A stretch of DNA of 64,000 bases from Catenuloplanes indicus (lineage in GTDB: Bacteria > Actinomycetota > Actinomycetes > Mycobacteriales > Micromonosporaceae): assembly GCF_030813715.1 (NCBI RefSeq), contig NZ_JAUSUZ010000001.1:5146001-5210000 (forward strand), given 5' to 3'. Every line of letters starts with the position of its first letter. Position 1 is the first letter of the stretch. The position numbers were made by a program, and so were the translations under genes. Shown piece after piece: positions 14,944-23,584 of the stretch. The notes below the pieces were generated by a model. The model was not told the DNA's origin. It saw nothing but the letters and a program-made list of their open reading frames with translations, and ran no database searches.

Positions 14944-17900
14944 TCAGGCTAGCGGTTGCTCCAGGGTGAAGTCATCATCCGATACGGGACGAAGACGATC
15001 GAACATCGCGTCCGCCTCGGCCCGCTCGCTGACCTGCTCGCTCGCGTACGCCAGCCGTACCGCCTCGGCCGCGGCCTCGCACGCCTCCTCCGGCGCGTCG
15101 TTGGCCAGCAGTGCGGCGGCCAGCACCCGGTGCGCGCGCACGCCGCTGCGCACGTCCTCGGCCGGCATCGCCACCGCGCGCCGCGCCCAGTCCAGCGCCT
15201 GCATCGACTGCCGCTCGGCCAGCAGCGCCTGCGCGTACGTGGCGACCGCGTCCCGGCGGGAGAACAGCAGCGACGGCGCCCGGCTGGCCGCGATCGGTGC
15301 GAGCAGGCCCACCGCGGTCAGCGCGTCGCCGGCCGTGAGCCGCACCGCGGCGAGCAGCACGCGCGGGCCGACCTGCGCCGGTGCCAGCGGGTTGTGCGGC
15401 TCCACCGCGGTCAGCACCGACCGCGCGTCCGCCTCCGCGCCGGGTACGTCGCCGAGCCGCAGCCGGACGAAGCCGCGCATGGTGCCGGCGATGCCGAGCA
15501 GCAACGGGTGGGTGGTGCGCTGGCTGTAGCCGAGCGCGTCGGTGAGCAGGTCGTGCGCGTGCTCCCACTGCCCGAGGCCGCGCGCGACCGCGCCGCGCAC
15601 GGAGAGCGCGAGCCCGCGCCCCCAGTCGTCGGAGATCTCGCTGAAGTCCCGGTACGCCACCCGCGCCTGATGGTCCGCGTCCACCAGGTCGCCCAGTTCC
15701 GCCGCCGCGAACGCGTCCACGGCCCGCAGCGTGCCGACCGCCCAGGCCTCGCCGAGCCGCTCGCCGAACGGCAGGAACGACCCGGCCAGCCGCCGTGCCT
15801 CGCCGAGCTGGCCGGCGAGCAGCCGGGAGAACGCGGTGGTGCCGCGTACCCACGCGTGCCCGACCGGGTCGCCGAGTTCCGCGAACAGCTTCGTGGCCCG
15901 GTCCAGCACCGCCTCGCTGCCGGCGAAGTCACCGCGCGCGGTGGTCACCCAGGCCAGGTCCTGCAGCGACCAGGCCTGCCCGTGCCGGTCGCCCGCGGTC
16001 TTGGTGACCTGGAACGCGGCCGCGAACCGGCTGCTGGCCTGGCTGAGCCGGCCGGTGAAGAAGTCGTTCATGCCGAGCCGGCGCATCGCCTCCGCGCGCT
16101 CGGCCGGCAGCGCCGCGTCCGTGGCCACGGCCAGCGCCTCCGCCCAGGCGCCGGCCGCGCGCTGGCCGTCGCCGAGCAGCCGGTGCGCCTGGCCCGCGAT
16201 CAGCAGCGCGCCGGACCGACAGGCCGCGTCGTCGCCCGCGTTCGCGCTGAGCTTCTCGGCCAGGTCCAGCGCCTCGGTGATCCGGCCGTTCTGCATCAGC
16301 GCGTTCGCGTGCACGAGCTGGTCGATGTCGGAGAGCGCGTCGTCGGCGAGCGCGGTGGCGCGCTCCGCGTAGTCGACCGCGAGGCCGGGCTCTCCCATCG
16401 CGTGCGCGCGGCGGGTGGCGCGGCTGAGCGCGGCCACGCCGAGCGGCACCACGTCGCGCACGTCCGAGTCGGTGCGCAGGCCGACCGCGTCCGCCAGCCG
16501 CAGCGCGGACTCCACGTGGTGCGCGATGAACAGGTCCCGCGCGTCCTCGGTCATGCCGCTCGGACCGGTGAACCCGCTGGACAGCAGCGGCTCCACCTCG
16601 TCCTCCTCGGCCGCGGCCCAGCGGGCCAGGAACGAGTGCCGCTCGGCCAGGTCGGCCTTGCCGATCCCGGCGTAGGCCGCCTCCCGCATCAGTGGCGTGC
16701 TGAACGCGAAACCCCCGCGGGTACGGGTGAGCATGCGCCGTTGCAGCAGCTCCTCCACGGCTCGCTCGAAGTCGCCCGGGTGCCGCCCGCACAGCGCGTG
16801 CAGCGTGGCCGTGGCGACCTGGTCGCCGATCACCGCGGCGTCGCGCAGCACCGCGCGCGCGTCCGCGGGCAGCGCGTCGATGCGCGCGGCGAGCACGGCC
16901 GCGAGGTCGCGGGAGAGCAGCTGCCGGTCCAGCGAACCGGCCGAGAGCCGCCACCGGCCGGCCGCGTTCGCGCCGACCGCGGCCTTCAGCGCGCCGCGCT
17001 CCATCAGCAGCGTGACCAGCTCCGCCAGGTAGAACGGGTTGCCCTGGGCGGTGGCGAGCAGCCGGTCGGTGTCCTCCGGTGGCAGCTTCCCGCCCTCCAG
17101 ATAGGACGTGAGCAGCCGGGACGCGTCCGCACCGCGCAGCGGCGGCAGCGAGTAGACCTCGGCCTCGGACATCCGGGTCATGATGCCGGCGGTCCGGACC
17201 AGTTCCGGCCGGCCGAGCAGCAGCACCAGCACCGGCCCGGTCAGCCGGCCGAGCGTCACGCCGAGCGCCTCTATCGTCTCCGGCGTGGCGTCGTGCAGGT
17301 CGTCCACCACCACGAACAGCGGCGCCTCCGCGGCGAGCCCGCTGAGCAGCACGGACACGGCGGCCGGCAGCACCTCCGCGTCCGGCGGCGCCGGGATGTC
17401 CTGGGAGGACCAGTCCGGCGTGCCGGTTGCGGTCTGCGTGTCGCCGTAGCCGAGCAGCGTCATCAGCGGGTCCACCGCGACCGGCGTGTCCGGCGACGTC
17501 CTCGCCAGGCGGGTGGCGACCCGGCGGACGCGTTCCTCGACCGCGGCCCGGGTGGCGCCGGTGAACGGCTCATGCGGCAGGCCGATCGCGGACCGCACCA
17601 GGTCGGCCAGCGGGGCCAGCCGGCGCCGTTCGCCGAACGCGGCGCACTTGACCGCGAGCACGGTGGCACCGCCGGTGCCCTCGAACGCGGCGGCCAGCCG
17701 TTCCGCCTCCGCGCCGAACCGGGTCTTACCGATCCCGGCCTCGGCCGTCATGATCAGTACGCCGGGCTCGTTGCGGTCGATCACCTCGGCGAGCCGGCTG
17801 GCGACCCGGCCCAGCTCCGCCTCGCGGCCCACGAACGGCGCCTCGTCGCCGAGACCGGACCGGGTGCCGGGCGCGTCCCGCAGGCCGAGCAGCTCGAACG

Positions 17901-18534
17901 CGGCGACCGGCTGGCGCTTGCCCTTCAGTTTGAGCGGGCGCAGCTGCCGCCAGGACGCGAGGTGCCGGGTCGCGTTCATGGTCGTCTCGCCCGCGTAGAC
18001 CGCGCCGATCGCGGACGCGTCCGCGAGCCGGGCCGCGGTGTTCACGGTGTCGCCGATGACCGTGTACTCCAGGGACGCCTGGATGCCGGCGACCACCTCG
18101 CCGGTGTTCAGGCCGACGCGCAGGCCGAGCGGGGCACCGCCGCCGCGTTCGTCGTCCAGCACCCGGCGGACCGCACGCTGCATCGAGAGCGCGGCCCGGA
18201 CCGCGCGTTCCGCGTCGTCCTCGTGCGCCACCGGCGCCCCGAAGACCGCCATGATGCCGTCACCGGTGAGCTTGTCGACGTGGCCGCCGAACGTCTTCAC
18301 GGCACCGGCCAGCGCGGCCATCACCCGGTCGGTCACCGCGCCGACTCGCTCCGGGTCGACCTCCTCGGACCAGGAGGTGAAGTCGGAGAGATCGCCGAAG
18401 AGCACGGTCACGACACGGCGTTCCGCCGCCGGCAGCGCGGCCGCGGTATCGGCGACGGCGGGTAGCGCGGCACCGCAGTTGTGGCAGAACCGCGCGTTCG
18501 GCACCGCCACCGTCCCACACACCGGACACGTCAC
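14944..18534 (-). CDS. Class III adenylate cyclase fused to an AAA ATPase and TPR-like repeats
   Basis: The product has 1196 residues. A zinc ribbon (CPVCGTVAVPNARFCHNCG, 3-21) precedes a class III cyclase domain with all key residues visible: metal Asp in LFGDLSDFT and KLTGDGIMAVFG, substrate Lys in DKLTGDG, Asp in TVIGDTVNTAARL, and transition-state Asn and Arg in the same motif. The Lys/Asp pair predicts ATP, hence cAMP. A signalling ATPase follows (Walker A AEAGIGKT, Walker B PLFVVVDDLHD), then about 600 helical TPR-like residues. The GTG start overlaps the metallo-hydrolase stop. Products of this type sense unknown ligands; cAMP could feed the Crp regulator encoded at 31.7 kb. Confidence 0.9.
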   Translation of the reverse strand: MTCPVCGTVAVPNARFCHNCGAALPAVADTAAALPAAERRVVTVLFGDLSDFTSWSEEVDPERVGAVTDRVMAALAGAVKTFGGHVDKLTGDGIMAVFGAPVAHEDDAERAVRAALSMQRAVRRVLDDERGGGAPLGLRVGLNTGEVVAGIQASLEYTVIGDTVNTAARLADASAIGAVYAGETTMNATRHLASWRQLRPLKLKGKRQPVAAFELLGLRDAPGTRSGLGDEAPFVGREAELGRVASRLAEVIDRNEPGVLIMTAEAGIGKTRFGAEAERLAAAFEGTGGATVLAVKCAAFGERRRLAPLADLVRSAIGLPHEPFTGATRAAVEERVRRVATRLARTSPDTPVAVDPLMTLLGYGDTQTATGTPDWSSQDIPAPPDAEVLPAAVSVLLSGLAAEAPLFVVVDDLHDATPETIEALGVTLGRLTGPVLVLLLGRPELVRTAGIMTRMSEAEVYSLPPLRGADASRLLTSYLEGGKLPPEDTDRLLATAQGNPFYLAELVTLLMERGALKAAVGANAAGRWRLSAGSLDRQLLSRDLAAVLAARIDALPADARAVLRDAAVIGDQVATATLHALCGRHPGDFERAVEELLQRRMLTRTRGGFAFSTPLMREAAYAGIGKADLAERHSFLARWAAAEEDEVEPLLSSGFTGPSGMTEDARDLFIAHHVESALRLADAVGLRTDSDVRDVVPLGVAALSRATRRAHAMGEPGLAVDYAERATALADDALSDIDQLVHANALMQNGRITEALDLAEKLSANAGDDAACRSGALLIAGQAHRLLGDGQRAAGAWAEALAVATDAALPAERAEAMRRLGMNDFFTGRLSQASSRFAAAFQVTKTAGDRHGQAWSLQDLAWVTTARGDFAGSEAVLDRATKLFAELGDPVGHAWVRGTTAFSRLLAGQLGEARRLAGSFLPFGERLGEAWAVGTLRAVDAFAAAELGDLVDADHQARVAYRDFSEISDDWGRGLALSVRGAVARGLGQWEHAHDLLTDALGYSQRTTHPLLLGIAGTMRGFVRLRLGDVPGAEADARSVLTAVEPHNPLAPAQVGPRVLLAAVRLTAGDALTAVGLLAPIAASRAPSLLFSRRDAVATYAQALLAERQSMQALDWARRAVAMPAEDVRSGVRAHRVLAAALLANDAPEEACEAAAEAVRLAYASEQVSERAEADAMFDRLRPVSDDDFTLEQPLA

Positions 18535-19352
18535 GGTGGGTCCAACCCGGCGGATCCGCTGGGGAATTCCCGGTCGAGTCCGTGCAGGTAGTCGAGCTGC
18601 GCGCGGACCGACCACTCGGCCGCCCACCACAGCGAGCGGTCGACGTCGGCGTAGACGCGCGCGACGACCTCCGGCGCGGTGCTCGCGCCGGCCCGCACCG
18701 CGTCCCGCACCTGATCGAGCCGGGCGATCCGGTGCGCGTGATAGAACGCGGCCGCCGCACCGGTGTCGGCGAGCGCCGGGCCATGGCCCGGAAGAGCAAC
18801 GACGCCACGGTACGCCGAGAGCCGCTCAAGACTGGCCAGGTAGTCGCCGAGATCCCCGTCCGGCCAGGCGACCACGGTCGTGCCGCGGCCCAGGATCGTG
18901 TCCCCGGTCAGCACCACGCGCTCGTCACCGGCGCTCGCCACGAAACTGACCGAGTCGTGCGTGTGCCCCGGAGTGCGCAGCACCTCAATGGTGAGACCGT
19001 CGATCGACACATCGCCGAACGGCACACCGTGCCGAGGGTCTGCGGCCAGCACCGGCGTCCCGCCGAGGAGATCGGAAAGCGCCTGCGCGCCCTCGACGTG
19101 ATCCGCATGCCCGTGGGTGATCAGGATGGCCGCGAAGGGCCGGTGCTCCGCGATCGCGGCCAGGTGCTCCGCCATGTCGGGACCCGGGTCGACGACCGTG
19201 CTTCGCTCAGCCTCCGGCGCACGCAGCACCCAGGTGTTCGTACCGTCGAGGGTCATGGGGCCGGGGTTGGGCGCTCTCAGATGAGTCACCCAACGAGGCA
19301 ACGCCCCCGCGAGTTCCCCCGCGGAGGCGGTGACGTGACCCGGCCCACTCAT
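18531..19352 (-). CDS. Metallo-beta-lactamase-fold hydrolase
   Basis: 273 residues. The HxHxDH zinc motif is present (ILITHGHADHVEGAQ), followed by the third histidine in TPGHTHDSVSF, an aspartate in VLTGDTIL and a final GHGPAL histidine. Candidate substrates are thioesters or small phosphate or glutathione derivatives. ATG at 19352 is used; the longer frame has poor coding character. It lies between ridA and the cyclase, matching the neighbourhood of the M. tuberculosis Rv3677c-like gene, and its stop overlaps the cyclase start. Confidence 0.88.
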   Translation of the reverse strand: MSGPGHVTASAGELAGALPRWVTHLRAPNPGPMTLDGTNTWVLRAPEAERSTVVDPGPDMAEHLAAIAEHRPFAAILITHGHADHVEGAQALSDLLGGTPVLAADPRHGVPFGDVSIDGLTIEVLRTPGHTHDSVSFVASAGDERVVLTGDTILGRGTTVVAWPDGDLGDYLASLERLSAYRGVVALPGHGPALADTGAAAAFYHAHRIARLDQVRDAVRAGASTAPEVVARVYADVDRSLWWAAEWSVRAQLDYLHGLDREFPSGSAGLDPP

Positions 19353-19384
19353 GACACCGATCCTAGAACCCTCGTGAGGGAAGG

Positions 19385-19867
19385 TCAGGCCGTGAGCTCG
19401 ACGATGACCTCGACCTCGACCGGCGCGCCGAGCGGCAGCTCCGCGACGCCGACCGCGCTGCGGGCGTGCCGGCCGGACTCGCCGAAAACGGCGCCGAACA
19501 GCTCGGACGCACCGTTGATCACGCCCGGCTGGCCGGTGAAACCCGGCGCGGACGCGACGAACCCGGTCAGCTTGACGATCTTGCTGACCCGGCCGAGGCC
19601 GACCAGCGCCTCGATCGCGCCGAGCGCGTTCAGCGCGCACTGGCGGGCCAGCGGCGCCGCGTCCTCCGCGGTGACCTCCGCGCCGACCTTGCCGGTCGCG
19701 GCGAGCTTGCCGTCGACGAACGGCAGCTGGCCGGAGACGTAGACGTGGTTGCCGGACTGCACGGCCGGCACGTACGCGGCGACCGGCGGCACGACCTCGG
19801 GCAGCACCAGGCCGAGCTGCGCGAGATTGGCGTACGGGTCGACCGGACCCAGGATCGGCTCGGTCAT
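19385..19867 (-). CDS. RidA-family (YjgF/YER057c) protein
   Basis: 160 residues of the Rid fold: HVYVSGQLPFVDGKLAATGK near the N-terminus, then ALNALGAIEALVGLGRVSKIVKL and a C-terminal LPLGAPVEVEVIVEL. True RidA enzymes hydrolyse 2-aminoacrylate-type enamines with a C-terminal Arg; here the matching region reads GESGRHARSAVGVAELP, consistent with the large RidA-like family whose substrate varies. ATG at 19867 has GAAGGGG upstream. It follows the DUF4177 gene by two bases and lies in the same operon. Confidence 0.88.
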   Translation of the reverse strand: MTEPILGPVDPYANLAQLGLVLPEVVPPVAAYVPAVQSGNHVYVSGQLPFVDGKLAATGKVGAEVTAEDAAPLARQCALNALGAIEALVGLGRVSKIVKLTGFVASAPGFTGQPGVINGASELFGAVFGESGRHARSAVGVAELPLGAPVEVEVIVELTA

Positions 19868-19869
19868 CG

Positions 19870-20025
19870 TCACCCCTTCGGGCGCTTCATGTAGGCGACA
19901 AGCTGCTCCGGGTTCGGGCCCGGCACGACCGCCACGAGCTCCCAGCCGTCGTCACCCCAGTTGTCGAGGATCTGCTTGGTGGCGTGGGTCAGGAGCGGCA
20001 CGGTGGAGTACTCCCACTTCTGCAT
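19870..20025 (-). CDS. DUF4177-like small protein
   Basis: Only 51 residues: MQKWEYSTVPLLTHA, then QILDNWGDDGWELVAVVPGP, ending QLVAYMKRPKG. The WEY...W...DGWELV pattern is the DUF4177 signature. It is easily missed because of its length. Its stop is two bases from the ridA start. The M. tuberculosis counterpart lies in the same place beside the Rid-like gene, which supports a real gene. Function unknown. Confidence 0.8.
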   Translation of the reverse strand: MQKWEYSTVPLLTHATKQILDNWGDDGWELVAVVPGPNPEQLVAYMKRPKG

Positions 20026-20147
20026 GGCCGACAGCCTAGAGGCTGCGTCGGCGAGCCCCGCATGACCGCTCCGGTTACGCTGGCCGACGGCGTCACTGAC
20101 GCCCGGTGAAGAGCGCCCCCCGCTGCACCCGACCCGGAGGAAGTGAG

Positions 20148-20693
20148 ATGACGACCCCGCCAGACGGTTCGTACCCTCAGGAGGGTTTCGGTCCTGCTCC
20201 CACCCCTCCGCAGGAGGGTTTCGGCCCGGCGCCGGAGAAGCCGGCGAAGAAGCGGCGCCCGGTGCTGATCGCGTCGATCGTGCTGGCCGTCGTGGTGCTG
20301 CTCTGCGGCGGCGGTGGCCTGGCCGCGTTCCTGCTGTTGCGGTCCGTGGAGTCCGGGACCGGCGCGCCGGAGCCCGCGCAGGCGGTGGACAGCTTCCTCA
20401 CCGCGGTCTACGCCGACCAGGACACCCGCGAGGTCGCGCAGTACGTCTGCTCGGACAGCCGGGACAGCGAGGACATCGACGCCAAGATCCAAGAGGTCAA
20501 GGGGTACGCGTCCGCGTACGAGGATCCCAAGTTCGACTGGACCGTGCCGCAGGTGTCCGACCAGAACGAGGAGACCGCCACCGTCACCACCACGGTGACC
20601 CTGGTCACCGCGGACGAGAAGACCGCTGACCAGGCGCTGACCTTCACGGTCGTGGAGAACAATGGGTGGTGGGTCTGCGAGGTCAAGGGGTGA
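20148..20693 (+). CDS. Membrane-anchored protein with NTF2-like extracytoplasmic domain
   Basis: 181 residues. The N-terminus has a tandem PQEGFGPAP repeat, then a basic patch and a membrane helix (VLIASIVLAVVVLLCGGGGLAAFLLL, about 40-65). The outer domain (about 75-181) ends in TFTVVENNGWWVCEVKG, a pattern common to NTF2-like lipoprotein and DUF4878-type domains. Strong ribosome binding site GGAGGAAG. It precedes the Get3-pair genes by four bases. A protein of the same layout is encoded at 57459. Confidence 0.7.
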   Translation: MTTPPDGSYPQEGFGPAPTPPQEGFGPAPEKPAKKRRPVLIASIVLAVVVLLCGGGGLAAFLLLRSVESGTGAPEPAQAVDSFLTAVYADQDTREVAQYVCSDSRDSEDIDAKIQEVKGYASAYEDPKFDWTVPQVSDQNEETATVTTTVTLVTADEKTADQALTFTVVENNGWWVCEVKG

Positions 20694-20697
20694 GCAT

Positions 20698-21639
20698 GTG
20701 ACGGGGTCCTGGTCCGCACGCCTCCACGTGGTCACCGGCAAGGGCGGCACCGGCAAGACGAGCGTGGCCGCCGCGCTGGCGCTCGCGCTCGCCCGGGACG
20801 GCAACCGCACGCTGCTGGTCGAGGTGGAGGGCCGGCAGGGCATCGCGCAGCTGTTCGGCCTGGATCCGCTGCCGTACGAGGAGCGGCGGATCGCCACCGT
20901 GCCGGGCGGCGGCGAGGTGCGCGCGCTGGCCGTGGACGCGGAGGCAGCGCTGCTGGAGTACCTCGACATGTTCTACAAGCTCGGCGCCGCGGGCCGGGCG
21001 CTGCGCAAGGTGGGCGCGATCGACTTCGCCACCACCATCGCGCCCGGCCTGCGCGACGTGCTGCTCACCGGCAAGGCCAAGGAGGCCACCACCCGGTCGG
21101 TGAACGGGCGCCGGGCGTACCACGCGGTGGTGCTGGACGCCCCGCCCACCGGCCGGATCGGCCGGTTCCTGAACGTGACCGCGGAGACCGCGCGGCTGGC
21201 CAAGATGGGCCCGATCAAGACCCAGTCGGACGGTGTGGCCGCGCTGCTGCGCTCGCCGATGACCGCGGTGCACGTGGTGACGTTGCTGGAGGAGATGCCG
21301 GTCCAGGAGACGCTGGACGCGATCGTGGAGCTGGATCAGCTCGGCATCCCGGTCGGCAAGGTGATCGTCAACAACGCGCGCCCGCCTCTGCTGGCGGACG
21401 GGAAACCCACCCAGGCCGAGTTGCGGCGCGGGCTGGCCGCGGCCGGGCTGCCCGCCGACCGGGCGACCGTGGCCGGGCTGCACGCGGAGTCCAAGGCCTA
21501 CCTGGCCCGGCGCGAGCTGGAGGATTCGCTGCGCGCGGAGCTGACCGAGCTGGACCGCCCGACGATCGAGCTGCCGCAGCTGCCGGGCGGGGTGACGCGC
21601 GACGGGCTCGACGTGCTCGCCGACACCCTGCTCCGCTGA
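20698..21639 (+). CDS. ArsA/Get3-family ATPase, subunit 1 (with signature lysine)
   Basis: 313 residues. The deviant Walker A motif VTGKGGTGKTS keeps the signature lysine that reaches across the dimer. The later switch-like segment VVLDAPPTGRIGRFLN matches D-x-P-P-T-G of ArsA/Get3 proteins. The family binds ATP and moves or inserts membrane proteins or metalloids; the actinobacterial pair corresponds to Rv3679/Rv3680. GTG at 20698 follows a GAGGTCAAGGGGTGA region. A second, unequal homologue follows at 21663, so a heterodimer is expected. Confidence 0.9.
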   Translation: MTGSWSARLHVVTGKGGTGKTSVAAALALALARDGNRTLLVEVEGRQGIAQLFGLDPLPYEERRIATVPGGGEVRALAVDAEAALLEYLDMFYKLGAAGRALRKVGAIDFATTIAPGLRDVLLTGKAKEATTRSVNGRRAYHAVVLDAPPTGRIGRFLNVTAETARLAKMGPIKTQSDGVAALLRSPMTAVHVVTLLEEMPVQETLDAIVELDQLGIPVGKVIVNNARPPLLADGKPTQAELRRGLAAAGLPADRATVAGLHAESKAYLARRELEDSLRAELTELDRPTIELPQLPGGVTRDGLDVLADTLLR

Positions 21640-21662
21640 CGTCCGGCCGTTAGGCTCGTTTC

Positions 21663-22790
21663 GTGTCAGCTGAACTCGACGTGGACGCGATTCTCGCCGA
21701 CCCGCAGTCCCGCATCATCGTGTGCTGCGGTGCCGGCGGTGTCGGCAAGACCACGACCGCGGCCGCGGTGGCGCTACGCGCGGCGGAGCGGCACGGGCGG
21801 CGCACCGTGGTGCTGACCATCGACCCGGCGAAGCGGCTGGCACAGTCGCTCGGCCTCTCCGAGCTGGACAACACACCGCGGCAGGTCAAGGGCATCGACA
21901 CCGAGGCGACCGGCGGTGAGCTGCACGCCATGATGCTGGACATGAAGCGCACGTTCGACGACGTGGTGCTCGCCCACACCGACCCGCAGCGCGCGCAGGA
22001 GATCTTCGCGAACCCGTTCTACGCGGCCATGAGCTCCACGTTCTCCGGCACCCAGGAGTACATGGCGATGGAGAAGCTGGGCCAGCTGCGCGCCCGCGAC
22101 GAGTGGGACCTGATCGTGGTGGACACGCCGCCGTCCCGGTCCGCGCTGGACTTCCTGGACGCGCCGGCCCGGCTGGCCCGGTTCCTGGACGGCAAGATGC
22201 TCCGGCTGCTGCTGGCCCCGGCCAAGACCGGCGGCAAGAGCGTGTTCAGTCTGGTCACCGCGTCGTTCGGGATCTTCTCCCGGGTGGTGCAGAAGGTGAT
22301 CGGCACGCAACTGCTGAGCGAGCTGTCCGGGTTCGTGGCCGCGCTGGACTCGATGTTCGGCGGGTTCCGGCAGCGGGCCGAGCAGACGTACCGGATCCTG
22401 CAGGCCAAGGAGACGTCGTTCCTGCTGGTCGCGGCGCCGGAGCCGGATGCGATCCGGGAGGCGGCCTACTTCGCGCAGCGGCTGCGCGACGACCGGATGC
22501 CGCTGGCCGGTCTGGTGCTCAACCGCATGCACCAGCCGGTCGCGGCCGGTATTTCCGCGGCGGACAGCCGGGCCGCGGCGGCCGCGCTGGACGCGTCCGG
22601 CGAGAGCCCGGTCACCGCGGACGCGCTGCGCATCCATGCGGCGCTGACCGAGCAGTCGGCGCGGGAGCAGCGGGTGGCGGCCCGGTTCACCGACGCGTTC
22701 CCCACCGTCCCCACGGTGGCGGTGATGGCGCAGCCCGCCGACGTGCACGACGTCGACGGGCTGCGGAGCATCGGCGAAGCTCTCGCCTAG
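21663..22790 (+). CDS. ArsA/Get3-family ATPase, subunit 2 (signature lysine absent)
   Basis: 375 residues. The P-loop reads VCCGAGGVGKTTTAA; the lysine expected at the second position of KGGVGKT is an alanine, while the catalytic lysine is kept. VVDTPPSRSALDFLDAP is the switch I-like loop. A long central helical region follows. Together with the preceding subunit it resembles the two-gene Get3-like complex next to whiB4 and ponA2 in mycobacteria, in which one partner has a normal and one an altered site. GTG start. Its end lies five bases from the end of the opposing whiB gene. Confidence 0.9.
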   Translation: MSAELDVDAILADPQSRIIVCCGAGGVGKTTTAAAVALRAAERHGRRTVVLTIDPAKRLAQSLGLSELDNTPRQVKGIDTEATGGELHAMMLDMKRTFDDVVLAHTDPQRAQEIFANPFYAAMSSTFSGTQEYMAMEKLGQLRARDEWDLIVVDTPPSRSALDFLDAPARLARFLDGKMLRLLLAPAKTGGKSVFSLVTASFGIFSRVVQKVIGTQLLSELSGFVAALDSMFGGFRQRAEQTYRILQAKETSFLLVAAPEPDAIREAAYFAQRLRDDRMPLAGLVLNRMHQPVAAGISAADSRAAAAALDASGESPVTADALRIHAALTEQSAREQRVAARFTDAFPTVPTVAVMAQPADVHDVDGLRSIGEALA

Positions 22791-22795
22791 GTTCG

Positions 22796-23104
22796 TTATC
22801 CGGCGTGCACCAGTACGTTGGTGCGGCTCTTGTCCTGTTCACGTAGGGCGGCTTCGAACATCTTCCGCCAGCTCGCCACGTGCGGGTGCCGGCGCAGCAG
22901 CGCACGCCGTTCCCGCTCGGTCATTCCTCCCCACACTCCGAACTCGATGCGGTTGTCGAGCGCGTCCGCCAGGCATTCGTTACGGACCGGGCAGCCGCGG
23001 CAGATCCTCTTCGCCACGTTCTGCTCCGCCCCCTGCACGAAGAGCGCGTCGGGATCGCCGTTCTGACACGCCGCCATGGTCGGCCAGTCGCTGATCATCC
23101 CCAT
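22796..23104 (-). CDS. WhiB-family iron-sulfur regulator (WhiB4-like)
   Basis: 102 residues. The four cluster cysteines are present (C13, then CRGCPVRNEC), followed by the WhiB turn motif FGVWGGMTERERRALLRRHP and a basic tail. It likely binds a 4Fe-4S cluster and acts with RNA polymerase sigma region 4 in redox control. The start at 23104 (MGMISDWP) follows GGGGGG; the longer frame adds six residues. It lies between the Get3 pair and a class A PBP, exactly where whiB4 lies relative to ponA2. Confidence 0.92.
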   Translation of the reverse strand: MGMISDWPTMAACQNGDPDALFVQGAEQNVAKRICRGCPVRNECLADALDNRIEFGVWGGMTERERRALLRRHPHVASWRKMFEAALREQDKSRTNVLVHAG

Positions 23105-23584
23105 CTGTGCACGTCCCCCCAAGCTGTACCACCGCCGACCCGTTTCCCCCGGTCGCGGTACATGTCCCTGCCGGTACGTCCCGACCGGCCACAGATCCCC
23201 CGGTCACTCCCCGCTTTCCTTGCCGCACGGAGGGTGACATTCGATCTCCGGAACATCATGCTCCGTAGTTAGGCGATTACGCAACGTTGTCTGTTAAATC
23301 GACCAGGTCAGACACTTCGCCCTCTTCACTCATTATCTCGATATTTATCGATGAGCTGCTTATATGGCTGGAGATGCGTCCGGGCGGGATTGGCGAAAAC
23401 GGCGTCGCCGGCGGCCGGGAGGCGGCACACTGGTCCGGGATCCGCGGCCGCGCGCCACGGGTCGTGCGTCTTGCACAACGAATGCAAGGCCCGGCGAGAC
23501 GCGTACTCGTTCGGTCATTTTTCGGCCTCGCGTGCCATACCGGACATAAGGTGCAATTATCCCTTTTCGCCGTAGCCTGGGCTT
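23105..23584. other. Divergent promoter region of whiB and the class A PBP
   Basis: About 480 bases without a credible gene. The middle (about 23270-23360) is markedly A/T richer than the surroundings and is the natural site for both promoters. It holds one near-perfect dyad (23249-23265). Short open frames here lack coding character. Confidence 0.6.
23249..23265. promoter_or_regulatory. Near-perfect 17-bp dyad in the whiB/PBP intergenic region
   Basis: CGGAACATCATGCTCCG has 7 of 8 base pairs. Its place between divergent redox-regulator and cell-wall genes makes it a candidate operator. No regulator can be assigned from sequence alone. Confidence 0.35.

Noticed and set aside
14956-18465. A 1169-residue rightward open frame opposite the cyclase gene
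   Set aside because: Shadow of the cyclase-ATPase gene; composition is Arg/Gly/Gln/His-rich with no motif or ribosome binding site.
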